Source: Falsiroseomonas algicola
GTDB lineage: Bacteria > Pseudomonadota > Alphaproteobacteria > Acetobacterales > Acetobacteraceae
DNA length: 64,000 bases
Direction of reading: 5' to 3'
NCBI RefSeq assembly: GCF_011040385.1
Contig: NZ_JAAIKB010000012.1
Coordinates: 62,001-126,000, forward strand
Shown here: piece after piece, positions 17,103 to 24,986 of the stretch
Layout of the letters: each line of letters starts with the position of its first letter
Position numbering within the stretch: position 1 is the stretch's first letter
Made by a program: the position numbers and the translations under genes
The notes under the pieces: generated by a model
Databases searched by the model: none
What the model was told of the DNA's origin: nothing
What the model saw: the letters and a program-made list of their open reading frames with translations, nothing else

Positions 17103-17108
17103 CTTGTC

Positions 17109-17513
17109 ATGGCCATCCTGGCCCTCCTCCTCCTCATCCCCTCCGCGCGTGCGGATGAAGCACCCCTGACCGCCACGCCCGGCGACGCCACCCGCGGCCG
17201 CGCCATCGTCGCCGACCGCACACGTGGCCTCTGTCTGCTCTGCCACTCCGGCCCGATCCCGGAGGAGCGCTTCCAGGGCAACCTGGCGCCGCCCCTCGAT
17301 GGCGCGGGCCTTCGCTGGACCGCTGCCGAACTCCGGCTGCGCCTGGTGGATGGCAAGCGCTTGAACCCGGACAGCATCATGCCTTCCTACTACCGGACCG
17401 AGGGCCTGCACCGCGTCGCCCCCGCCCAGCGCGGCCGCCCCATCCTGGCGGCGCAGGAGATCGAGGACGTGATCGCCTATCTGCTGACCCTGCGTGAGGA
17501 GCCGCCACGATGA
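17109..17513 (+). CDS. soxX: Sulfur oxidation c-type cytochrome SoxX
   Basis: About 134 residues with a Sec signal peptide (MAILALLLLIPSARA), a single heme motif CLLCH, and the family's methionine-ligand stretch DSIMPSYYRTEGLHRVA. The C-terminal QEIEDVIAYLLTL helix is typical of class I cytochromes. SoxX pairs with SoxA to form SoxAX, which loads thiosulfate or another sulfur compound onto the SoxY cysteine. ATG 17109 is preferred because the signal peptide begins there. Its stop overlaps soxY by 4 nt. Confidence 0.92.
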   Translation: MAILALLLLIPSARADEAPLTATPGDATRGRAIVADRTRGLCLLCHSGPIPEERFQGNLAPPLDGAGLRWTAAELRLRLVDGKRLNPDSIMPSYYRTEGLHRVAPAQRGRPILAAQEIEDVIAYLLTLREEPPR

Positions 17514-17950
17514 TCGTGCCGACACGCCGCCTGCTGCTCGCGGCCCCCGCCCTGCTGCTGCTGCCCCGCCAGGCCGATGCCACGCCCGAAGCCATGGCGG
17601 AGGCCGTGCGCGGCTTCACCGGCGGCGCGCCCGTCACGCCGGGCCGCGTCGCGCTCGACATCTCGCCGCTGGTGGAGAACGGCAACACCGTGCCGCTCTC
17701 CGTCATCGTCGAAAGCCCGATGACGGAGGAGGACCACGTCCGCGCCATCGCCGTCTTCAACGAACGCAACCCGCAGCCGCATGTCATCACCGCGCAGCTC
17801 GGCCCGCGCGCCGGTCGCGCGCTGCTCTCCACCCATATCCGGCTGGCGACGTCGCAGACGCTGCTGGCGGTGGCCGCGCTGTCCGATGGCAGCTTCTGGT
17901 CGGACCGCGCGCAGGTCGTCGTGACCCTCGCCGCCTGCATCGAGGGTTGA
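17510..17950 (+). CDS. soxY: Sulfur carrier protein SoxY with an atypical C-terminus
   Basis: SoxY carries sulfur intermediates on a C-terminal cysteine at the tip of a flexible arm, in complex with SoxZ. The 146-residue product has a signal peptide (RRLLLAAPALLLLP), the SoxY Ig-like domain (VPLSVIVESPM, NPQPHVITAQLGP, STHIRLATSQTLLAVAALSDG) and ends VVVTLAACIEG. Classical SoxY ends in GGCGG. Here the cysteine (143) is kept but is followed by Ile-Glu-Gly, one residue longer and bulkier. The position in a soxXYZA run leaves little doubt about the family. Confidence 0.9.
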   Translation: MIVPTRRLLLAAPALLLLPRQADATPEAMAEAVRGFTGGAPVTPGRVALDISPLVENGNTVPLSVIVESPMTEEDHVRAIAVFNERNPQPHVITAQLGPRAGRALLSTHIRLATSQTLLAVAALSDGSFWSDRAQVVVTLAACIEG

Positions 17951-17954
17951 GCCC

Positions 17955-18275
17955 ATGGCCCGCGTCCTGATCAACGTGCCGCGCAGCGCGAAGCGCGGCG
18001 ACATCATCACCATCCGCACCCTGATCCAGCACACGATGGAAACGGGCTACCGCCCCAATGCGCAGGGGGAGGTCGTGCCCCGCGACATCATCCGCCGCTT
18101 CACCTGCAGCTATGACGGCGCGGTCATCTTCAGCGCCGAACTGTCGCCAGCGATCGCCGCCAATCCGTTCCTGTCCTTCACCACCGTCGCCACGCGCTCC
18201 GGCACGGTGACGATGACCTGGGAAGGCGACAACGGCTTCGCGCAGACGGAGACGCGCCCGATCGAGGTGACATGA
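17955..18275 (+). CDS. soxZ: SoxYZ complex subunit SoxZ
   Basis: A 106-residue protein without a signal peptide, as usual for SoxZ, which is exported with SoxY. It reads RVLINVPRSAKRGDIITIRTLIQHTMETGYR, then RFTCSYDGAVIFSAELSPAIAANPFLSF and a final TWEGDNGF segment, all typical of the family. It starts 4 nt after soxY and its stop overlaps soxA by ATGA. Confidence 0.94.
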   Translation: MARVLINVPRSAKRGDIITIRTLIQHTMETGYRPNAQGEVVPRDIIRRFTCSYDGAVIFSAELSPAIAANPFLSFTTVATRSGTVTMTWEGDNGFAQTETRPIEVT

Positions 18276-18994
18276 GGCGCACCCTGGCGCTGCTGCTGCT
18301 GGCGCTGCCCGCTTCCGCGCAGGATCGCCGATCGGGCTTCGAGGACATGGCGCGGGAGACGCAGGCCATGCAGCGCGACGACATGCAGAACCCCGGCATG
18401 CTCTGGGTGGCGGAAGGCGAGGAGCGCTTCAACCGCGACTGCACGTCCTGCCACACCGAGGCCTCGATGCGCGGCGTCGCCGCGCGCTACCCCGCCTGGG
18501 ACGAGGCGACGGGCGCGCCGATCGACCTCGCCGGCCGCATCAGCGCCTGCGTGGAGCGCCACCAGCGCGCGACGCCGCCGGCGCGGGAGAGCCAGGCGCT
18601 GCTGGCGCTGACAGCCTATGTCGCGCACCAGTCGCGCGGATTGCCGATCAGCCGCCCGACCGATCCGCGCCTGGCGCCGGCGCTGGCGCAGGGGCGCGCG
18701 TTGTATGGGGAGCGTCGCGGCCAGCTCGACCTCTCCTGCGTCCAGTGCCATGACGACAATGCGGGGCGGCGGCTGGCGGGCAGCGTGATCCCGCAGGCGC
18801 ATCCCACGGGCTATCCGCTCTATCGCCTGGAATGGCAGGGGCTGGGGTCGCTGCAGCGGCGGCTGCGCGGCTGCATGACGGGCGTGCGGTCGGAGCCCTT
18901 CGCCTATGGCGCGGCCGAATATGTCGCGCTGGAGATTTTCCTCAATGACCGCGCCGCGGGGATGGCCATCGAGACTCCCGCGGTCAGGCCTTAG
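18272..18994 (+). CDS. soxA: Diheme cytochrome c SoxA
   Basis: SoxA forms the SoxAX enzyme that joins a sulfur substrate to SoxY. The 240-residue protein has a signal peptide (about 1-16) and two heme motifs, CTSCH at 57-61 and CVQCH at 156-160, so it is the diheme type. Cys201, in RLRGCMTGVRSEPF, corresponds to the active-site heme ligand that becomes a persulfide in characterised SoxA. The window shows no soxB, soxCD, soxV, soxW or soxS, so the full pathway would need genes elsewhere. Its 3' end overlaps the convergent acyl-CoA ligase by 11 nt. Confidence 0.93.
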   Translation: MRRTLALLLLALPASAQDRRSGFEDMARETQAMQRDDMQNPGMLWVAEGEERFNRDCTSCHTEASMRGVAARYPAWDEATGAPIDLAGRISACVERHQRATPPARESQALLALTAYVAHQSRGLPISRPTDPRLAPALAQGRALYGERRGQLDLSCVQCHDDNAGRRLAGSVIPQAHPTGYPLYRLEWQGLGSLQRRLRGCMTGVRSEPFAYGAAEYVALEIFLNDRAAGMAIETPAVRP

Positions 18995-20528
18995 ACTCCG
19001 CGATCAGACGTGCGCGCAATTCGCGCCGCAGCACCTTGCCCATGCTGTTGCGCGGCAGGTTCTCCACGAAGCGAATCTCCTTCGGCACCTTGTAGCGGGA
19101 CAGCTTCTCCCGGCACAGCGCCGTCAGGGTCGCGGCATCGACATGCATGCCGGGGCGCAGCACGACGAAGGCGGTCACGGCTTCCCCGAAATAGGGGTGC
19201 GGGGCGCCGGTGACGCCGCATTCGGCCGCGGCGGGATGCGCCAGGATCACCTCCTCCACCTCCCGCGGATAGATGTTCTCGCCGCCGCTGATGACCATGT
19301 CGTTCTTGCGGTCGACCAGGTAGACGAAGCCTTCCTCATCCTGTCGCGCCAGATCGCCGGTGACGAACCAGTCGCCCCGCGTGCCGGCCGCCGTCGCCTC
19401 CGGCATGTTGAGGTAGCCCGAGAACATGTAGGGCGAGCAGACCCAGAGTTCGCCGACCTCGCCCTGCGGCACTTCCTGGCCATCACCGTCGCAGATGCGG
19501 ATCTGCGTCGCGGGATAGGGAAGGCCGACGCAGGCCTGCTTGCGCAGCTGGTCCTTCGGCCCGAGCGAGGTGGCGATGGAGGTCTCCGTCGTGCCGTAGC
19601 GCTCGAACAGCTTGCCCTCGCCGAAATAGGCGACGATGCGTTCCTTGGTGGCCTGGGGCAGTGGCGCCGTGCCGCTGATGGCGGCCTTCATCGACCGCAT
19701 GTCCCACTGCGCCCGCTTCGCCTCCGGCAGCGCGAAGAGCGCGGCGAAATGCGCCGGCACGATATAGGCGCTGGTCGCCTGGAAGCTGGTGATGGTGCCC
19801 ATCAGGCTGTCGATGTCGAAGCGCGGCAGGATCTCCACCTGGCCGCCGAACCAGATCGGCGTCAGCGCCATCAGGAAACCCGCGCCGTGGAACATCGGCG
19901 TCGTCGCGACGGCGCGATCCTCCGGCGTGTAGCAGCGATGCTCGGCCGCCATCGCATAGCCCGACAGCACGCGCCCGCGATGCGACAGCTGCACGCCCTT
20001 CGGCCGGCCCGTGGCGCCGGAGGTATAGGGGACGGAGAAGATGTCGTGCTCCGTGACCTCCACGGGGCAGGGGCCCGCCGAGGCCTCTGCCAGCAGCGCC
20101 TCATAGGCCGGGCCGATGACGATGAAGCGCTCGACGGAGGGCGCGGCGGCGCGCGCCACCTCCTCCAGCGCCGCCGAGACGAACATCACGCGGGCACCGC
20201 TATCCTCCACGATGAAGCGGATCTCGGGCGGTGCGGCGGCGGGGCCGATGGTGGCGGCGGCGACGCCCGCTTCCGCCATGCCGCAGACGATCTCCATGTA
20301 TTCGAGGCAGTTCGCCGAGAACACCGCCGCGCGTTCCCCATGCCGCAGGCCGAGCCCCGCATGCACCAGGTTGGCCACGCGCGCGATGCGATCGACCAGC
20401 CGCGCATAGGTCAGCGAACGCCCGCTCTCCCGCATGGCCACCTTGTCCGGCGTGCGCCCCGCGGAGGCACGGATGCCGTCGGAGATGAGCATGTGGCGCG
20501 CGGCGCCGCGTCGCGTGAAATCGGGCAT
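18984..20528 (-). CDS. Class I AMP-forming acyl-CoA synthetase
   Basis: The 514-residue adenylate-forming enzyme has the P-loop-like YTSGATGRPKGVQ near 175-187, the GTTETS (A5) motif, TGDLARQDEEGFVYLVDRKND (A7-A8) and the C-terminal PRNSMGKVLRRELR with the catalytic Lys. It activates a carboxylic acid to its CoA thioester; substrate class (fatty or aromatic) cannot be told. It is divergent from a cupin gene, and the gap contains a TGTCAA/TTGACA inverted repeat. Confidence 0.9.
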   Translation of the reverse strand: MPDFTRRGAARHMLISDGIRASAGRTPDKVAMRESGRSLTYARLVDRIARVANLVHAGLGLRHGERAAVFSANCLEYMEIVCGMAEAGVAAATIGPAAAPPEIRFIVEDSGARVMFVSAALEEVARAAAPSVERFIVIGPAYEALLAEASAGPCPVEVTEHDIFSVPYTSGATGRPKGVQLSHRGRVLSGYAMAAEHRCYTPEDRAVATTPMFHGAGFLMALTPIWFGGQVEILPRFDIDSLMGTITSFQATSAYIVPAHFAALFALPEAKRAQWDMRSMKAAISGTAPLPQATKERIVAYFGEGKLFERYGTTETSIATSLGPKDQLRKQACVGLPYPATQIRICDGDGQEVPQGEVGELWVCSPYMFSGYLNMPEATAAGTRGDWFVTGDLARQDEEGFVYLVDRKNDMVISGGENIYPREVEEVILAHPAAAECGVTGAPHPYFGEAVTAFVVLRPGMHVDAATLTALCREKLSRYKVPKEIRFVENLPRNSMGKVLRRELRARLIAESKA

Positions 20529-20558
20529 GGCGCGGAGGATCGTGGCCGCGCGCGGGCG

Positions 20559-20583
20559 CTGTCAATCCGTCGCAGCTTGACAG
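20559..20583. promoter_or_regulatory. Inverted repeat CTGTCAA-N11-TTGACAG between divergent genes
   Basis: A 7-bp perfect inverted repeat lies between the acyl-CoA ligase (start 20528, minus) and the cupin gene (plus). Each arm reads TTGACA outward, like a pair of divergent -35 boxes. No convincing -10 box follows in either direction, so it may instead be an operator. Confidence 0.4.
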
Positions 20584-20603
20584 TCTGGGCGCAGCAGTGC
20601 GCG

Positions 20604-21452
20604 ATGCCACGCATGGCACGTCCGCATATCGAATGGATCCAGGCGCAGGCCCTGCCGTGGCAGCGCGATGCGATCGCAGCGCGCGAAGGCGCCGATGCGA
20701 AGATTCTCTCGCGTGATGACGAGACCGGCGCGCTCTCCTGCATCATCCGCTACCCCGCCGGCTATGCGCGCGGGCCGGAATGGCTGGCGGCGGATGAGGA
20801 GTTCTGGGTGCTGGACGGCAGCATCGTGATCGATGGTGTCGAATACGGCGAACACACCTATGCGCACCTTCCGAAGGACATGCCGCGCAGCGGTCTTTCG
20901 TCGGAGCATGGCGCCGCCGTGCTGACCTTCTTCTCCGCCACGCCGGTCGCGACAGCGGGCGGGGAGGGACGTGCCTTCGACGAACGCCGCCTGGTGCGGC
21001 GCCTCGCCGCCGCCGACAACATCTGGGATGGCGATTTCGCGTCGATGGGCCTGCAATCCATGGCCAGCACCGCGCGCATGCGCCGCCTGCGCACGGATCC
21101 CGACACGGGCGAGATCACCTACCTCACCGCGACCATCGCCTTCCGCCAGGGCGAGCGCAGCGAACGCCATCCGGTGGTGCAGGAGTTCTTCCTGATCGCC
21201 GGCGAACTCGCCGGCGATCTCGGCACCATGCAGGCCGGCGCCTATTGCTGGCGCCCGCCCTTCTTCAAGCACGCGCCCTACGGATCGCCGACCGGCACGC
21301 TGCTGCTGTTCCGCAGCATCGGCGGCCCGCAGACCACGGATTGGGAAGACCCAGACCAGCCCTTCACCTGGAAGCCCGAACACAAGCCGGTGCTGCCGCC
21401 CGACCTCGCGCCGCTGATGGCGAAGCCCTGGCCGCGGCCCAGTCGCTATTGA
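20604..21452 (+). CDS. Two-domain cupin protein (DUF4437/ChrR-like)
   Basis: A 282-residue cytoplasmic protein with two cupin-like halves. The first (about 20-110) contains GYARGPEWLAADEEFWVLDGSIVIDG and the second (about 165-250) contains SERHPVVQEFFLIAGELAGDL and HAPYGSPTGTLLLFRS. Metal-binding His/Glu residues are partly kept in the second half only (RHPVVQEFF). The function is unknown; cupins of this type are often sensors or dioxygenase-like. ATG 20604 is used; a second ATG at 20613 is possible. A GC-rich hairpin follows the stop. Confidence 0.75.
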   Translation: MPRMARPHIEWIQAQALPWQRDAIAAREGADAKILSRDDETGALSCIIRYPAGYARGPEWLAADEEFWVLDGSIVIDGVEYGEHTYAHLPKDMPRSGLSSEHGAAVLTFFSATPVATAGGEGRAFDERRLVRRLAAADNIWDGDFASMGLQSMASTARMRRLRTDPDTGEITYLTATIAFRQGERSERHPVVQEFFLIAGELAGDLGTMQAGAYCWRPPFFKHAPYGSPTGTLLLFRSIGGPQTTDWEDPDQPFTWKPEHKPVLPPDLAPLMAKPWPRPSRY

Positions 21453-21458
21453 GGCCCC

Positions 21459-21475
21459 GCCGCGCGTTGCGCGGC
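21459..21475 (+). terminator. GC-rich hairpin after the cupin gene
   Basis: GCCGCGC (21459-21465) and GCGCGGC (21469-21475) form a perfect 7-bp stem with a 3-nt loop, 7 nt after the stop codon. There is no T-run, so termination is plausible but unproven. Confidence 0.45.
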
Positions 21476-21484
21476 ATTCAAGCG

Positions 21485-21513
21485 TTGACTGGGATGCAAG
21501 CTGGACGTTAGCG
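21485..21513 (+). promoter_or_regulatory. Candidate promoter of the Dpp-type ABC/hydrolase operon
   Basis: TTGACT at 21485-21490 is separated by 17 bp from TTAGCG at 21508-21513 (or by 18 bp from TAGCGT). It lies 35 nt ahead of the first gene, directly after a hairpin, and there is no other space for a promoter in the following 12.7 kb of overlapping genes. Confidence 0.5.
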
Positions 21514-21547
21514 TCGTCCGTACAACCGAGATGGGCGAGACCACGTC

Positions 21548-23122
21548 ATGCCGAGCCCCCGCCGCCTGCTGGTCGCCACCGCCGCGCTTGCCGCGCTGAT
21601 CGGCCTCGCGCCGCCTGCAACGGCGCAGGATCGCACCATGGTCATGGCCATGGTCTCCACGCCGCGCGGCTTCGATCCCGATATCTGGGTGCCCGGCCAG
21701 ATCGAGGCCTCGGTCAACGTCTATGAGGGGCTGACACGCTTCGCCACGCGCCCCGGCGCCAATGGCCGCACGGAAGTCGATCCCGGCCGCGTGGAGCCGC
21801 ATCTCGCGGAATCCTGGACGGTGTCGGAGGACGGGAAGGAATACGTCTTCCGCATCCGCCCCGGCATGCGCAGCCATTTCGGCAATGAGCTGACCGCCGC
21901 CGATGTCGTCTGGACCTTCGAGAAATCGAACGCGCAGCGCCGCACCGGCCTCTTCATCCGCAACGTCGCGCTGATCGAGAGCGTGGAGGAAGTCTCCCGC
22001 TTCGAGGTCCGCTTCCGGCTGAAGGAGGCGAACCGCATCTTCCTCAGCGTGCTGACGCTGCACATCCCCGCGCTGTTCGACAGCACGGAGGCGAAGAAGC
22101 ACGCGACGCCGGAGGATCCCTTCGCCGCGCGCTGGCTCGGTTCCAACACCGCGGGCTTCGGCCCCTATCACGTGGAGAGCGTGACGGCGGGACAGCAGGC
22201 GATCTTCGTCCTCAACCGCGGCTACCAGTTCGACCGCCCCTTCTACAGCCGGATCGTGTGGCGGGAGGTGCCGTCCCCGGCGACGCGCGTCGCGCTGGTG
22301 CGTACCGGCCAGGTGCAATACGCGGAGCAGATCCCGCTGCAGCAGATCGCCGACCTGCGGCGTGACCGCAACGTGCGCGTGGAGAGCGTCGCGGCACCGG
22401 GCAGCGCCACCGTGCGGATGAACCCGCGCATTGCGCCCTTCACCGATGTGCGCGTCCGCCAGGCCGTCGCCTATGCCACCGACTATCGCGCGATCGGGGA
22501 GGCCGTGTTCCTCGGCCTCGGCACGCGCAGCCGCTCCATGCTGAACCCGCCGATCCCCGGCGCGATCGACGCCTATACCTACGAGACCGACTATGATCGC
22601 GCCAAGACGCTGCTGGCGGAGGCCGGGCACCCCAACGGCCTCGACGTCACGCTGGAATACAGCACGAACTGGTGGTGGGAGGAGCCGCTGGCGCTGCAGA
22701 TGCAGGCGAGCCTGGCGCGCGCCGGCATCCGCGTGACGCCGCGCCGCATCCCGGCCACCGAGATCACCGCGCGCCGCGCCGTGAATGTCTGGTCGCTGCC
22801 CTTCATGACGCACCTCACCTCCTCCTTCGTGCCTGATCCCTCCTACAACATGTTCCTCACGGCGCATTCGCGCGGCGGCTCCAACGTGAACGGCAACAAC
22901 AACGCGGAACTCGACGGCCTCATCGACGCCTCCGTCAGCGAACGTGACGATGCGCGCTGGCTCGACATTGTCGCCCGCGCGCAGCGCAGCCAGGCGGAAA
23001 GCGCCACCTTCGTCGAGACCTTCCTGCCCGGCACGCATGAGGTCTTTGCCGCCTGCATGGAGGGCTTCATGTGGCGGCCCCATAACCGCCTGGTCTGGAA
23101 GGATTTGGCCTGCCGCCGGTGA
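21548..23122 (+). CDS. Periplasmic substrate-binding protein of a Dpp/Opp-type ABC importer
   Basis: The 524-residue family 5 solute-binding protein has a Sec signal (LLVATAALAALIGLAPPATAQ). The family layout follows: YEGLTRF, PHLAESWTVSEDGKEYVFRIRPGMRSHFG, and a GFGPYHVESV segment near 200. The family binds peptides, but also opines, nickel, glutathione and amides. It is the first gene of an eleven-gene operon, so its ligand is probably the compound degraded by the downstream enzymes. It overlaps the permease gene by GTGA. Confidence 0.92.
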   Translation: MPSPRRLLVATAALAALIGLAPPATAQDRTMVMAMVSTPRGFDPDIWVPGQIEASVNVYEGLTRFATRPGANGRTEVDPGRVEPHLAESWTVSEDGKEYVFRIRPGMRSHFGNELTAADVVWTFEKSNAQRRTGLFIRNVALIESVEEVSRFEVRFRLKEANRIFLSVLTLHIPALFDSTEAKKHATPEDPFAARWLGSNTAGFGPYHVESVTAGQQAIFVLNRGYQFDRPFYSRIVWREVPSPATRVALVRTGQVQYAEQIPLQQIADLRRDRNVRVESVAAPGSATVRMNPRIAPFTDVRVRQAVAYATDYRAIGEAVFLGLGTRSRSMLNPPIPGAIDAYTYETDYDRAKTLLAEAGHPNGLDVTLEYSTNWWWEEPLALQMQASLARAGIRVTPRRIPATEITARRAVNVWSLPFMTHLTSSFVPDPSYNMFLTAHSRGGSNVNGNNNAELDGLIDASVSERDDARWLDIVARAQRSQAESATFVETFLPGTHEVFAACMEGFMWRPHNRLVWKDLACRR

Positions 23123-24129
23123 GCATCACCCGCTTCCTGCTGCGCCGCCTGCTGGTGGCGGTGCCGGTCCTGCTCGGCATCCTCTTCCTGACCTTCATGC
23201 TGGTCCGCATCGGGGACCAGGACCCGGTGGCGATGCTGGCGGGGCCGATGGCGGATGCGCCGATGCTGGCGCGCATCCGGGCGGAGCTGATGCTGGACCA
23301 GCCGCTGCTGACGCAGTTCTGGGGCTACCTCACAAGGCTTGTGCAGGGCGACCTCGGCATGTCCTGGCAGGGCAATGCGGCGGTGACGAAGGAGATCGCG
23401 ACGCACCTGCCCGCCACGCTGGAACTGGTGACACTCGCCGTCGGCATCGGCGCGCTGGTCGGCGTGCCGCTCGGCCTGCATGCGGCGGAACGCCCGAATG
23501 GGTGGTTCGACCAGCTGTCGCGCTTCGGCTCGCTCTTCGGCTTCTCGCTGCCGACCTACTGGCTCGGCCTGATGGCGATCTTCGTCTTCTTCTTCCTGCT
23601 GGGCTGGGCGCCGGCGCCGATGGGTCGCGTTTCCATGATGGTGACGCCACCGCCCGTCGTCACGGGATCGGTGCTGATCGACAGCATCCTGGCCGGCAAC
23701 GGGGAGGCTGCGTGGTCCGCAGCCTCGCAACTCGTCCTGCCCGTCGGCTGCTTCGCCATCGTCGCGACCGCGCCCATCATCAAGCACACCCGCGCCATCG
23801 CGATCGAGGTGATGGGCAGCGACTACATCCGCTACGCCCGCGCCTGCGGCTTCCCCCGCCGCGTCATCCGCCGCATCGCGCTGCGCGCGGCCCTCGTCCC
23901 CGTCATCACCTTCGTGGGGTCGGAGTTCACCTCGCTACTCGCGGCGGCAAGCCTGATCGAATTCGTCTTTGCCTGGGGCGGGCTTGGCCATTGGGGGCTG
24001 AACGCCATCCTGCTGGGCGATTTCGCGGCGGTGCAGGGCTATGTGCTGACCCTCGCCATCGCCTCCGTCATCATCTTCGCGCTGGTCGATCTCATTGTCC
24101 TGCTGCTCGAGCCGCGGGCGCGGGCATGA
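23119..24129 (+). CDS. ABC importer permease, DppB-like
   Basis: A 336-residue inner-membrane protein with six predicted helices. The N-terminus (ITRFLLRRLLVAVPVLLGILFLTFMLVRI) and LMLDQPLLTQFWGYLTRLVQGDLGMS are the DppB signature. The EAA loop reads YIRYARACGFPRRVIRRIALRAALVPVITF. The start is GTG 23119 in a GTGA overlap with the receptor gene. It forms the channel with the next gene. Confidence 0.93.
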   Translation: MSITRFLLRRLLVAVPVLLGILFLTFMLVRIGDQDPVAMLAGPMADAPMLARIRAELMLDQPLLTQFWGYLTRLVQGDLGMSWQGNAAVTKEIATHLPATLELVTLAVGIGALVGVPLGLHAAERPNGWFDQLSRFGSLFGFSLPTYWLGLMAIFVFFFLLGWAPAPMGRVSMMVTPPPVVTGSVLIDSILAGNGEAAWSAASQLVLPVGCFAIVATAPIIKHTRAIAIEVMGSDYIRYARACGFPRRVIRRIALRAALVPVITFVGSEFTSLLAAASLIEFVFAWGGLGHWGLNAILLGDFAAVQGYVLTLAIASVIIFALVDLIVLLLEPRARA

Positions 24130-24986
24130 GTGCCACCACGCTGGACCGCGTCGTCGGCACCGCGCGCCGCAGCCCCACCTTCGCGGTGGGCTTCGGCATC
24201 ATCCTGGTTTTCGCGCTGCTGGCCGCCTTCGCCGACATCCTCGCGCCGATGCCACCGACGCTGTCTCATCCCTATGAGACGCTGAAGCCGCCCGGCTCCG
24301 GGCCCTTCCTTCTCGGCACCGATGGCAACGGGATGGATGTGCTGTCCCGCGTCATCCATGGCGCGCGCTACGCTTTCGGCATCGCGCTGCCCGCGGGTGC
24401 CATCATGGCGGTGGTCGGCATCCCGCTTGGCCTTATCGCGGGCTGGCGCGGGGGATGGGTGGATGAGGTGCTGCTGCGCGTGCTGGACGTGCTGCGCGCC
24501 TTCCCGACCATCATCCTCGCACTCGCCATCGTCGCCGCCACCGGCCAGGGTTTTCTCAATGTCATCCTGGTCGTGGGGTTTCTCGACAGCCCGATCTTCG
24601 CCCGCATTGTGCGGGCGGAGGTGCTTGCCTTGCGCAACGCCACCTTCGTTCGTGCCGCGGTCGCGGCCGGCAATCCGGAATGGCGCGTGCTGCTGGTGCA
24701 TATCCTGCCCAACGCCATCCTCGGCGCCACGGCGCAGCTGCCGCTGCGCATGGCCTGGGCGGTGCGCATCTCCGCCACCCTCGCCTTCATCGGCATCGGC
24801 GTGCAGGCGCCGGCGCCGGAATGGGGCGCCATGATCCGCCAGGGCGCGGAATACGTGATCTCCGGCGAATGGTGGGTCGCGCTCTTCCCGGGCCTGGCAC
24901 TCATCGCGATGGTGCTCGGGCTCAACCTGGCCGGCGATGGGCTCTCCGACCTCCTCGACCCCAAGCGCCGGGCGACGGGCAAGTGA
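24126..24986 (+). CDS. ABC importer permease, DppC-like
   Basis: This 286-residue permease has an N-terminal helix, then LLGTDGNGMDVLSRVIHGARYAFGIALPAG, typical of DppC, and five further helices. Its EAA-type loop is NATFVRAAVAAGNPEWRVLLVHILPN. ATG 24126 overlaps the dppB-like stop as ATGA, and its own stop overlaps the first ATPase gene as GTGA. It pairs with the preceding permease. Confidence 0.93.
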   Translation: MSATTLDRVVGTARRSPTFAVGFGIILVFALLAAFADILAPMPPTLSHPYETLKPPGSGPFLLGTDGNGMDVLSRVIHGARYAFGIALPAGAIMAVVGIPLGLIAGWRGGWVDEVLLRVLDVLRAFPTIILALAIVAATGQGFLNVILVVGFLDSPIFARIVRAEVLALRNATFVRAAVAAGNPEWRVLLVHILPNAILGATAQLPLRMAWAVRISATLAFIGIGVQAPAPEWGAMIRQGAEYVISGEWWVALFPGLALIAMVLGLNLAGDGLSDLLDPKRRATGK

